Source of the DNA: Megalonaias nervosa
Lineage: Eukaryota; Mollusca; Bivalvia; Unionida; Unionidae
NCBI GenBank assembly: GCA_016617855.1
Contig: JAECUM010001785.1
Span: 62,001 to 126,000 of the forward strand
Direction: 5' to 3'
Length of the DNA: 64,000 nt
The first letter of the stretch is position 1. The number at the start of each line of letters is the position of its first letter. Below are positions 12,641-24,300 of this stretch, one piece after another. The translations under genes were made by a program, and so were the position numbers. Under the pieces are notes generated by a model that was not told the DNA's origin, did not search any database, and saw nothing but the letters and a program-made list of their open reading frames with translations.

Positions 12641-12699
12641 CTATATTGTTTGTCTATGTGGCTGAAAATTAAAAATACTGTTAAATATGAATACTGTGT

Positions 12700-13880
12700 C
12701 GCTGAATTTGAAACTTGTAAACAGATGTAATGATTTGGTCACAATACAACTGTGATTTTAAAGTTACAAGGAATATTATTTCGGTAGACTTCAAGTGTTG
12801 ATTTTTACCAGGGATATAATTTTTTTTATGCAGATTTTATTTATCAACTTTAAAGTGTTTAAAGAACCATTAAAAATGTTATCCAGTGAACAAAAACAAA
12901 CATAATTGATAATTTTTTTTAATGGTTTTATAAGCATTACACAAATTAGATGCCTTGTAGGGCATTATATGTTACATGACAAGGTTTGTGATATTTATCA
13001 TTTGAAATACCATATGTACTAGCTTTTAAGTTGATATCCCCCCATGTCATGACTTTGCAGGGGTGGGAGGTGGACTTAACAAGTATGTCTTCATATTTGA
13101 TCATTTTGAGTTAAAATTAGAGCTTGTCTTCTTGATACTAAATTGCCATTATTTCTTTTACACAGATTTGACAAAGATAATGTGGGATATGCTCTCATTG
13201 CATGTATTACTGATGTAGAAATCAAATGAATGTAATTATGTCATCAGCAAGACTTGAAAGTTTTTCTAAGCTCTGTCAATCATCTAATGGATTTTTGTTT
13301 ACCTTTCATGTTCAAATGCTGATACCCCTCCAAGTGAGTACTGAACACATTTAGTGATATTTTTAGTTTCTAACTCCACTGTCCAACTAAGTCAATTGTT
13401 GACAACTTTTCTAGGCATACTAAATAAACACCATGATGGTGATATTTTTAGCTACCCTACTCCACCATGCAACTGTCAATTGCTCTATCCCTCTGGATAA
13501 GCACTGGAGAAAGCCACATTTTAATGCTTTCTTTCCAGGGTACAATTTATGAATGACATACATACTGGGTGCATGATGGACTTGCAGAATGGGATAAATC
13601 CTGCATTTTTATTCTGATCTTTGATGTGGGCTGCATTGCTCAATGACAGATGAGAGTCTCCATTATCTGACATGTTTTACTACCCTCTAGTAGTAACTGG
13701 TACTGTACTGTAGTACTCTGATCACCAGCCAAGCTTTAACATACAAACTGTAAGTGTTAGCTGTGCAACTGTCTCTGGTACCTGGTGGAACAACGTCGAT
13801 GCTACAGCCCTGGGTGTGTGTTTAAACAAACCTTATAAGACCAACAACAGAAAACACTGGCACCAGTGTATTGTAGAGGG
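12700..13880. other. No recognised feature
   Basis: AT-rich sequence with no clear gene or repeat. It may include the decayed upstream part of the pogo-like transposase element whose tail follows. Confidence 0.35.
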
Positions 13881-13889
13881 TCCAAGAGA

Positions 13890-14210
13890 GATCACAGGGC
13901 AGGGAATCTAAAACAACTGGCAAATGATTTTATATGTAAATGGGTGATTGACACATGGAATGTTATTCCAGAGGAAATGGTCCAGAAATCATTTAAAAAA
14001 TGTGGGATTTCAAATGCAACAGATATAGCAGAGGATGAACTGTAATATGCTTCATGTAATTGGGCAACATTTTAAATGATGACAGTAATGAGGATTGGTG
14101 TTGTGTCACAAGATACATTTAACAATCCAAATGAATGGAGGAGTTCAGAATATAGAGACTCTGACAGCAAGGAGGATTTCTTAGGGTTTGAACCAGAAGA
14201 CATTAAGTGA
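13890..14210 (+). pseudogene. C-terminal remnant of a pogo/Tigger-type transposase
   Basis: The plus-strand frame reads NLKQLANDFICKWVIDTWNV, then IPEEMVQKSFKKCGISNATD and IAEDEL, then TAA at 14043. The same frame resumes to SEYRDSDSKEDFLGFEPEDI and TGA at 14208. W-x-x-(I/V)-P-E-E-x-x-x-(K/R)-SF-(K)-KCGI-(S/T)-NA is a well-known signature of the end of pogo/CENP-B-like DDE transposases, which often finish with an acidic Ser/Asp/Phe tail. The catalytic domain is not readable upstream. One in-frame stop separates the two parts. Confidence 0.7.
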
Positions 14211-14602
14211 TTAAAAAGTGACTTGGGAAATAAAAATTTTGAATTTTAATACTGTTATTCAAATAACTAATGGATAATCAATTCACGCTCTGTTTATTCT
14301 ATTTGCCTAATCAACACTAAGGAAAATGGCAATTTATAATGAAATATACGTATACTTGCCAACATATATGTAAAAGACCTTGTTTTTTAATTTCCTAAAG
14401 ATGGCTTAATGCATCTTTGAGAGCAAACACTGTATTCAAGAAAACCTTCCAATCCACATTTTTTCAGTGGAACCAATTTTCATGTGTATATTCAATTTAA
14501 CTTTCAAAGGCAAGATGAAATGGGGTGGTGGTGATGGGGGATGTGGCACTGACCAAAACCGCTCCTACCAAATGTCCAACAACAGTTCGTCAATTTTCCA
14601 GA

Positions 14603-14718
14603 CCTCTAATATATATCAGGCCTTCACAAATCCTCTAATATATATCAGGCCTTCACAAATCCTCTAATATATATCAGGCCTTCACAAATCCTCTAATATA
14701 TATCAGGCCTTCACAAAT
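14603..14718 (+). repeat. 29-bp tandem repeat, four near-identical copies
   Basis: Units start at 14603, 14632, 14661 and 14690 and begin CCTCTAATATATATCAGG. A degenerate fifth begins at 14719. The copies are practically identical, so the array is recent. Confidence 0.92.
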
Positions 14719-15147
14719 CCTCAGATATGCCAGAAAGACTGATTTCTTACCAACTAAAAATTGCATAGATTGGACATTCGTAGTTTCTTATAATAAATGC
14801 ACAAACACAGCTGCCACCTCATACTATTCTTATGATGTGCATTTACAACAGTTGAAAAACAGCCTTGGAGCTAATATAAATGGTGTAATGTAGAAACAAA
14901 ATAGAGAATTCGTTTTATGCCTTAACCAAGTGTGAGTGCAGACCATTCAGTTTCATGGGTAAAAAGGGATTGGCAAACAAACTGTGGAGACAATCCTAAA
15001 ATAAAATGAAAAAACTACATGAAATATGCTTTTAACAGATGGAAATAAATACTAATGACTTAGATTTAATGTGCAGCAAAAACAAATATTAAGATGTTTG
15101 ATTGCAACAGAAGACAACTCCACCCCACAACTTAAATGGTTCAACAT

Positions 15148-15411
15148 TGTTGTTGTTGTTGTTGTTATAGGGTTTAATGCCATTTTTCAGCACAAGATAG
15201 GGTATACATGGCAGCCAGTATAAATGGTGGAGGAAGAACCCGGAAAAATCTACATGAAAGGAACCACTGACCCACGAGAAGCTACCGGCAAGCTTTCTCA
15301 TATACCCACATTGGCCCAAGCCCGAGACTTGAACCCACACAGACAGAGGTGAGATGGCAGTGATCCGTAACAGTAAGTGCTTTAGACCACTCGGCCACTT
15401 GGGGCCCCCAA
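15148..15411 (-). mobile_element. tRNA-derived SINE, family A, copy 1
   Basis: Read on the minus strand, it starts with a tRNA-Leu/Ser-like head (AAGTGGCCGAGTGGTCTAAA as box A, GGGTTCAAGTC as box B). It continues through a conserved body with AGCTTGCCGGTAGCTTCTCG and ends with AAAAATGGCATTAAACCC and a (CAA)n tail. Further copies lie at 33933-34171, 47611-47850 and 63340-63556. Confidence 0.85.
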
Positions 15412-16215
15412 TGTTTCAACATGAAACCTAGCATAAAATCGTAATGAAAACTGGCTCATGTACATTTAATTATTAGGAAGACATCCAAATTTCTGAAAAC
15501 ACAGTAAAAAGGACTGTGCTGGATTTTACACAAATTGGTAATTCCAGAACTCTAGAATGACTTCAAACATATGGGTGGTGGGGTTTCTATGAGGGCATGT
15601 AGGATCAACCAAAACTGCTCCTGATGTACAGGAGACTGTGAGATTTATTTATGGCCACTACTAAAAACATCAAACATCCTAAATCCATCCTAATTATCAA
15701 GATATGCAATTAGTTATGTTTGTTGCGACCCACACATCTGAAAATACTGAACTTGTATTGATTGGAACTGGAAATGCTTGTAACTGAATAGTGCAGACTG
15801 AAAATTTAAATAATTCCTGCCTATTTTTATGACAAAATCTATAGTTTAACTGGAGATGCTTTATCATAATTGTCAAACAGACACATAGTAACTGTCAATA
15901 CATTTTTTATAGCTACCCTTTCTTCTAAGACTACAATAAAAGTTTGAAATCATTAACTTTGGAGCCATGGCAACTCAGTTGTGGGTTCAATACTCAACAA
16001 AGCCAGCCCATATTTGCTGCCTTGGCATGTTCTTAGGAAAGGTACTTCGCTCTTGTTTCTTCAGCATGATATAGCCAGTAACGTGTCCAAACTGCTGTTA
16101 GAAAAAACAACCAGCAAACAAATCATTAATTTATAAATGAATACAGAGACGTAATCTCTAATGGCCACACTCTATTCTCCATATACAAAAGGTACTACAA
16201 AATTTGGACTAATGA
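15412..16215. other. Mostly unrecognised; possible old SINE piece near 15965-16050
   Basis: The segment GTGGGTTCAATACTCAACAA is box-B like and is followed by a SINE-body-like stretch, so an old tRNA-SINE fragment is possible. The rest shows nothing. It may include 3' UTR or intron of the RNA-binding gene. Confidence 0.3.
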
Positions 16216-16218
16216 AAC

Positions 16219-16255
16219 TTTTTCTCACCTATTAAGACCATTACATTTCTGGTCA
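16219..16255 (-). other. Probable 3' UTR splice donor after the stop codon
   Basis: 27 nt after the TAG, the minus strand reads AATAG followed by GTGAGAAAAAG, a near-consensus donor (16228 is its first base). This suggests that the 3' UTR is spliced and that the terminal exon lies further left. The junction would be less than 50 nt past the stop, so it need not trigger nonsense-mediated decay. I could not identify the acceptor or the poly(A) site. Confidence 0.4.
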
Positions 16256-16422
16256 CTAATGGCCACGACCTCTACCACCTCTACCCTGACCACGCTTTCC
16301 TCCTCGCCTGTTATAAGGCCTACCACCGCGGAGTGGTCTGTCCTTTCTAGGTGACTGTAATCCTTCATCTCTACCAAATCTAGCACCAATTCTGTCATCA
16401 AAATGTGGGTTGTCCATTCCAC
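16256..16422 (-). CDS. Exon 9: last coding exon with RGG tail
   Basis: The acceptor is TTCTATAG. The frame runs from GGMDNPHFDDRIGARFGRDE to the C-terminus RRGGKRGQGRGGRGRGH and TAG (16258-16256). RGG/RG repeats bind RNA and are arginine-methylated in nucleolin, fibrillarin and hnRNPs. The phase closes exactly: 56 codons including the one split with the previous exon. This is the strongest check on the gene model. The longer 65-codon frame over the same exon is out of phase and is a shadow. Confidence 0.88.
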
Positions 16423-19400
16423 CTATAGAACATCAACGAGAAACAAGTAATTTCAAGCCTTTAACAAATAGAACCTCTTTGTTTTAATATTATGACTTTA
16501 CTATTTCCAAATATCATCTGTAATTTCCTGTATATTCAACTATTTTCTACCAGGTAATTTTATGTCTGACCAAATGCTGCTACAGTGAGTGCTAAATGTG
16601 TTTTGAATGCAGGGAATAAAACTACCTTGTACATGTTTTAATTTATAATCCTAGTCGCAGCTTTATGAAAATCTTTTACATACATCTGCTTCATTCATCC
16701 TGAAGTAATGAAACAAAATGCCCTAGTGGGTCAGAGATTTGTGACGTTTTTTTTTCCTTCAATTTTTAGTAATGGCAGCCAAATCTGGTGGTAGTTCAGC
16801 ATATATGTATACACTTTAAAGCACTCTATGCCATGGTGCTTTCTGCCCAACTACATCAAATTCTGTTCAGAACTGACCAAGATGAGGCGATGAACAATTT
16901 TTTTTCTTTTTATGTTTTGAACAGTGGCCATATCTGACAGCAGCTTGGTATCATTTGTGCAAATCTAAATGCCTTTCAAGCCAGAATGCATCCTGTCAAA
17001 TTTGGTTGAATTCTTTTTCATGTCATCCTTTTTTATGGAAGGTCAGCATCATCTGGATAAACTTTAACATTTTTTAATGCAAAAGTACTTTCTATCAAAT
17101 CACTGTTCACCAGTTTGTGTGAGGGTATTTCTGTTTTTAGGAACACCAGCTGTATATGATGGTGGATTGGCATCATTTGTATGAACTTCAAAGGTTTTTA
17201 TTCCAGAATGTTCTCTTCCAAAATTGGCTGAAATTGGTCCAGAGGTTTTGGAGAAGTTTAAAACAGCAACTATTTTTGGATGATGCATGCCGAACTGACA
17301 CATGAAGTATGCCAGATGCAGCACAATGCCAGGTGAGTTAAAAAAAAAAAAAAACAACAAATTATATGTTGTATACTTTCTAACTAAGGATTATTAATGC
17401 ATCTGAACAGAAAAAAAAATAAATCCTGAGGAATGAACATCATTTTCTGTTCATATGAAGTTTTAAAATTACATCTTATTTTTAAAGACATCATCATTAT
17501 TAGTGATTAAAGGAAGAATGAGCTGTGCAAGATGAAATGTTACAATATGCTCAAAATTGTTTCTGCTTGTCACAACTAAAACTGTTAATGAGTAGTTGCT
17601 CACAAGCTACCCCTATCTCTATGGCATGAGTCAGCAATTTAAGGTTGTAAAATAAGTGTGTGTGATTTGGATTTTTAAGGTATCTTTAATAATTTTTCAA
17701 TCATATCACTATGATGTCTGCAGTGTGGCAGTTTATAATGATGTCTAGCACTGGGGCATCATGCCGCTGACACATAGCATGTCCCACCCAGTAACATCAT
17801 CCTGACACCTGGCTGACCAGTCCCAACAATAACCTCTTAATGCTGAGCACCTAGTGAGGCAGCCGTTAGTACCATTTTTATAAGTCTTTGGTACACCTCG
17901 GCCAGGGGGTTTGAACCTGCAACCTCCCGCATCTGAGGTGGATGCTATAACCACTAGGCCACTGGAGCAGTCAGGTTGTAAAATAAAGCCCATCAAAAAA
18001 GTCAGTAATTAATTTTGTTGTAGGGCACATGTTTAGTCCAAACATGCACAACATTATCAGGTCTTTGCTTGCAATAAATCAAAGGTATTGAGATAAATTC
18101 GAGGCAATTTTAAGCAATATGGAATAGACTCTTCAAAGAAAGTCATAGTGTACAACTCTGATGAGAAAGCATCTTCAGTGCAAGATGTACCTGCGATGCA
18201 AGTTTAATCTAAATAGGTTTCTTGAAATAAGGAATTAAGCCTGGACTGGGAAAGCAAATGGACAAATAAGCAGATGCACATATCCCCATACTCTTTTGGA
18301 CAAAGTGAATCTTGTAGACCAACATGTTTTGAAGCAAAGGAACAATAAAATACCAATCATCTGGTTTCCTTAAGAGACCTGGATTTTGTTAAGGAAAATG
18401 ATTGTCCAGATAACTGATAAATTTTAAAGTATAATTTTGATACATGAGATACCGTTTCTCTGTATGATCAAAAAGTCGGAATAACTGGCATCCATCCAAT
18501 TGATATTTTATAGTTTTATGAGAAGAAAGATATAAGTATGCTAGTCTGACCCAGAAAACGAATTTCCATGTCATAACTGGTGGCAAGCTTACCAAAGCCC
18601 ATATCACCTTCATGTCGCTTTGGTGGCTCACGCTCCATTTCCATATCATCATAATATGGCCTCTTCTCCACAGGAGGCCCAAATTCCACTTGAGGATCAA
18701 GTGGGTAACGAAGGTCCATTTCACGTGGCAGGTGACCTGCTATCATATCTCTCTGACCCTCAGGAAAGTCTACCTGACAGTCATCCCTCCAGTCAGTGAA
18801 TCTTGCTCTTTCATCAGACCTATCCCGGTCATCAAACCTATCCCTTTCAAAATCGGGTGAGAATCCCCGCATGTTTCGATCAAATTCATATCTTCCTTCA
18901 TCAAAGCTATGCCTTCGTTTCCTGTTGGCACTTTCATAGTCTGGCAGGCTGATATCTGAGAGTCTCTCATCAAATCCGTGTCTGTCATGAAACTCTTGCC
19001 TTTCTCTATCTCGAAAATCTGCATGATCATCATGTAAAATAGGTCCTCTGTCCCTGAGATCAGGGCTTCTATCTCTGATGTCTGGTCTTGCAGCATCAAA
19101 GCTGTGAGGGTCATCAAACCCTGGTGAAAAAGGACCTCTACCAGTCACTCTTAAAAAAACAAACAAAACAATTTTAATGAAATTACAAGTCCTTATTTCA
19201 AATATTTTCCAACGATGTCAGAAATTTTTTCACCTAAACCACTGTCCTATTTAAACTACATGTAGTTCCAACTGAGAATAGCAAAAATTTTATCCTATAT
19301 CATCTAAACTATTTTTCAACCAGACATTTGGTGTTGAATAAATCTAATTCAACTGTAGCATTTCAAGCATCCAAAACAAAAGCTAATGACCAAAGAGATT

Positions 19401-21243
19401 CCTCAAATTCTGGCCCAAAGATCATAAGACTCAGCTAGTTACTGAAATAGAGGTTTAACTCCAAGCCAATCCGAAGAGGAATTATTTGTGATTGATGATT
19501 AAAAACTGTCTGACCTGCTGACCAAGTCACCACCAGAAAAGCTACACCAATCATTCAATATCTGTTGACAGATGCAAGACCAAAAAAATTACTGACCAAT
19601 GTATCTCAAGAACTCACCTTAATACTCTGTCTTGCCTGCTCAAACAGGAAATAAGTCAAAATCATGAAATTACTAGTTGGTAAAAATTATTGCTGTCTGT
19701 TTAACAGCAAGCATCAAGGAAGAACCTATAATGTAATACAAATACTCTACCAAGTTTCAAAGCTGCACTGGCAACAATAAGAATTGCTATGAATGAACAA
19801 AGAAGACAAATATAAAGTGGAAAATAGGTCAGTGATATATTTTTGACTCTGGTAGAACCCCTGAAATAAACATGTATTTGAGGTTTCAGAAGCATGCTTA
19901 AAACTGTATCTGAGAAACAGCCCATGAAAAAGCTTAATGCTGATGTTGACAATGAACTATTGCTGACACCTATGCCATAAATAGATGTTTAAAACAGCAC
20001 ATTGGGTGTGTGATTTGGATTTTTAACATAGCTTTAACAATTTTTCAATCATATCACTAAGATGTCTGCAGTATGGCAGTTTATAGTGATGTCTAGCATA
20101 GAGGCATCATTCTGCAGACATGTGCTATCATGTCCCACCCAGTCACATTATCCTGACACCAGGCCGACCAGTCATAATACCAGCCTCCTAATGCTAAGCG
20201 CCAAGCGAGGCAGCTGTTAGCACAATTTTTTTATAAATCTTTGATATGCCACGGCCGGGGTTCAAACCCATGACGATCCGCATCCTAGGCAGATGCTCTA
20301 ACCACCTGGACCACGAGAGCGGCCACAGCACAATGAAAGTAGCAGACAATACACAGACATGTACAAAAGAAAATAACAGTAATTCACAGCTGGAATTAGG
20401 ACACTTTTGGCATGCTTGGATTCAACTCACTGAGATGCAACTATGTACCAATTTTCTGGAGTGTCAGTGAAATATGGTGCAAGATATTGAGAGTGCAACA
20501 AACAAATAACTGTCAAGTCATTAATGTGTGAAGATTAGGTGACCATGGCAGTTTTTATATGATAGGTTTACTAACAATGATGTGCATTAACATTGGAACT
20601 TTCACAAGTCATCATGAAATTGAAAAGATAGTGATGATGTAACAGATAGCTAATAAAAACAGTCACTCAAGCATGAATCAGATAGCTAATAATAAGAGTC
20701 ACTCAAGTATGAATACACAGACTTGGTGTTGATATGACTGACCTACTTGTGAAGATACAGCCATATAACAATTTTCATGACTGTAGGCAAAATAGGGTAA
20801 AGGATACTGGGAGTGTAATGAAAAGCTGCAAATACAAAAGTTACTCTAGTATGCAAATAGGGTCACAATGATATAGTTTTGGTATGGTTGAGTTACTATC
20901 TTCAAGACATATCTAGATATCAGCCCTAGATAATAACGATACAAGTTAAAATTCCATAGTCACTCAAGCGTATAAATTAGATCATGATGACCTAGCTTTA
21001 AAATGGTCCCAATGTATGTACTATACTAAATTTCATGAATATAGGTGAAACAGAGCCCAAGGTATTAAGGGTGTAATGAACAAACAGCTGAAAAAGTCAC
21101 TCAAGTGAATAAATTAAGCCAGTGACCTATTTTTGGTATAACCAGGTTTTTCCAGAATTGAATTCACATAATCATTTTCATAAGTACAAGTTAAACAGAA
21201 GGAATGAACAAGCAGATGAACAAAACAAAAGAATGAACAAACA

Positions 21244-21334
<91 letters not shown>

Positions 21335-24300
21335 AGATACAGCATTAAGCAAGCTCATATATAAGTAGTCATATACCTCTCAAAGAAATTGTTTTCTTAA
21401 AGTTAGAAAGGTTGAAGTAGTTATTAACCATAAAATACTGTGAAAAAGTAATTTCTTTTTTAATTTACATTGATATTTCCATGCATTTAACTTCATTTCA
21501 CTTGGTCAATGAGAGACTTGTAAAATCAAATGTTGGAGAATTGTTCCCTTACCTATTTAGAGTCTCCTCAATAATTTCAACCTGGGACTTTAACTCTGCA
21601 AGTTCATCTTCAGACCTGTGACTTTTCTCAAAAGGCAAACTGCGAATACATGAAATAATTATCATGATGATAAACCATTGCTATATTACAGCCAAATCAT
21701 AGCTTTCAAGCATGCTAATTTCACCCTTCGTATGTAAAATTGTAAATTAAATTCAGAAGTTTATTTATTTCAGATTAAGCAGTTATAAACTTTTGCACCT
21801 ACAGATATAACATATTATCCATCCCATTTCCCAATGACACCGAGGGAAGACCTTTCCATCTACTCTTGGGATATATGCATCAGTGGCTTTCAAAAGTGAC
21901 TCTTTATAAACTAACAAACATCAATAAAGCAAATGATTTTTTTAAAACAACATGAAGATTTGCCATGAGAGCAAAACTTGTACAATGGAGTTAACTCCTA
22001 TGTAAGGTCATTGTAATGAACTTTCAAACCTGGCATGGTCCAGAATTGATGCAAGTAAAACCATGACCAAGTTCCATACACAAAGTGAGCCTACTGCAAG
22101 AGATCTGCCTGTAAGATCAAACTGTTGCATTATGTTCAGCCAGTAAACACTATTAATCAAAGCGGAGACAAAAAGTATATTAGTGTGAACTGTATTCACT
22201 AGGTAGTTCAGAATGATTAAAGAAACATCCTGACCATGCCTATAGCTGGAATCTGGATGGAAAACGAAACTTTCACAGTTGAGTCAACCTTGAATTACAA
22301 AGTCCTTTGTGCATGAAAATGGGTCACAGTGAACTACTTTATCCCAGGGTGGTTTAGAATGATGTGAATTTCAAGTTTCATGAAGAACTAATGCATAAAA
22401 CTATCAGCAGTGGCAGTCAAACAAAACATTCACTATTTAAACTATAAACCTGAATGTGCTGCCACCAGAGGTATAGCACAAACTCTACTGTACTCGGTAC
22501 TGGTGGGCTAAATATGAAATATTAAAAAAATAAGTCTAAAAATGGACTTAAGTGGCATCTAAGTGAACGAAACTGATTAAAAAAATGCATTACCATTGAT
22601 TAATTAAAATGACTTTGATGGCAAGAACTGCTGTAGACAGGGAGTTAACTTGTGGTAAAGTTAGCATATATGGCAATTTATGTGTAAATTTCAATGCCAC
22701 ACTTCTAACCCAGAATTAGTAGATCATGGCTTCAAGTTTTTAAGGTCGTGTCATTTTAGTTGTACCCTTCTGCATGTCACTGTAAATGGGCACTAACTAT
22801 TGCTGGAAGGTTCATCTTGTAATCAGCTGATATCCAATCCTAGCGGAAGCATTTCCATCTCAGTTGCTTTACATCAAATAAGCTTTGGTCTCTTAAGACA
22901 CAAGTTATGGATGGTTTTAACTCTAACTTATTTCATTATTTCTTGAAAACTTCTAACTCAAACATCTAACACTGAAAAGCAGAAGCACACAGTTTGCATT
23001 TCTCTGTTCTTGGGTTCTGAGTATTTGTTCATGAATTATGACTTGTCTCATCATTTACTTCAACTGCAGGATCAGTTGAAAGTTGTTCTTGCAAAATTAA
23101 TAATAATGGAAAATTTTTCTGCAATTTTCCTCTCTTTTTCATCCCTAAAGCAACTCCCATTCCTTTGCCTGCCTGGATATTATAAAATATTCCCATACTC
23201 AAACTTGGTAAAATTTCTCAGGTCGGATTGACAACTGAGCACTGACCAATGAGACAATAGCTGAGTCTCAGTGCAAGAACATCTTCATAACTGTAGGGCT
23301 ATATTCCAATGTTTAAAGTCTCCAGTTTGACAGGTGTAGGAAGATTTGTGCCATATAATTTATGCATGCAATGTTAAGCAGGTTTATATAATTTACATCT
23401 CTTTCTTGCATAAGATGGAAACAATAAAATTCACAAAATTAAATTTAATATACCCTTGATCTCTCTCTGGGCTCCTCTCATATCTAGGTCTCCCATTCCC
23501 TCTTGATTTGCCTGACCCCCTCCAGTTTTCTCTCCCAAAGTGCCTTTCATCAGCCAATCTTGGCTGACTCCATCTATCCCTGTCATTACCGTGAAGACTG
23601 CTCCTCTGAGATCTAGCTGGACTGCGTCTATCCTCTCGGAGTACTGCAGCTCTCTGTCTCTCATGGCTGCTATGCCTGGATCGATCATCTCTTCTCTCTG
23701 GACTCTTATGCCAATCATCCCTGTGGTCAACTCTGACTGGATGATCCAGTCTTTCAGTATCCCTTAATGCAGTCTGTGGACCACCTGGAAATACCCTACC
23801 ACCTATTGCTGGCGTGTTTGCCATAATTTGTTGTGTTCGTGCAATCAACGATGGTACTGCTACTGACCCTCCAGTTAACATCTGTGACATCATACCACCT
23901 GCTTGGGATGTTCCAGGTCCAACTGGAATTATCATCTGGTTTGATGGCTGCATCATGACACCAGGAGAAACCATCCTAATGGCAGCCATTGAAACCATTC
24001 CTTGCCCTTGAGATGTCATCATTCCATGAGGTTGTGACATCATTCCGTGAGGTTGTGACATCATCCCAGCTGCTGTGGCAATTGTTGCTCCTTGATGCTG
24101 CACCATGGTTCCACTTGGGGACATCATGCTGTTGTTTGGAGTGACCATCCTGTTGATCATAACACCCCCTACTGATGGAGGAACTGTCTTTCTGTTGCTT
24201 AGTGTGGGTATTGCCCTACCAGTAGATCCTCTGCCTGCTCCATATGGCACCACTGTCTGTGGAGTTGTGCCATGTGTTTTCATGACTCCTGCATTACCAG

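Larger units (their letters stand above)
12206..12690 (+). mobile_element. 5'-truncated Penelope-like retroelement with inverted terminal repeats
   Basis: About 110 bp at 12206-12318 is repeated in inverted orientation at 12572-12690 (shared blocks CAGTATTTTTAA, CAATATAGAGAA, CTAACCTGAAGCTTT, TGATTTAATCTCTACTG). Between them is the C-terminal end of a Penelope-type protein. Penelope-like elements have such pseudo-LTRs, often inverted, and frequent 5' truncation. Both repeats carry decayed hammerhead-ribozyme motifs. The coding end abuts the right repeat. Confidence 0.8.

Noticed and set aside
16225..16422. 65-codon frame over the last exon as the real protein end
   Set aside because: It is out of phase with the previous exon; the phase-consistent frame gives the RGG tail and stops at 16256.
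21114..21364. Open frames with Tyr-Ile or Thr-His runs
   Set aside because: They are produced by the compound (TA)n(CA)n microsatellite.
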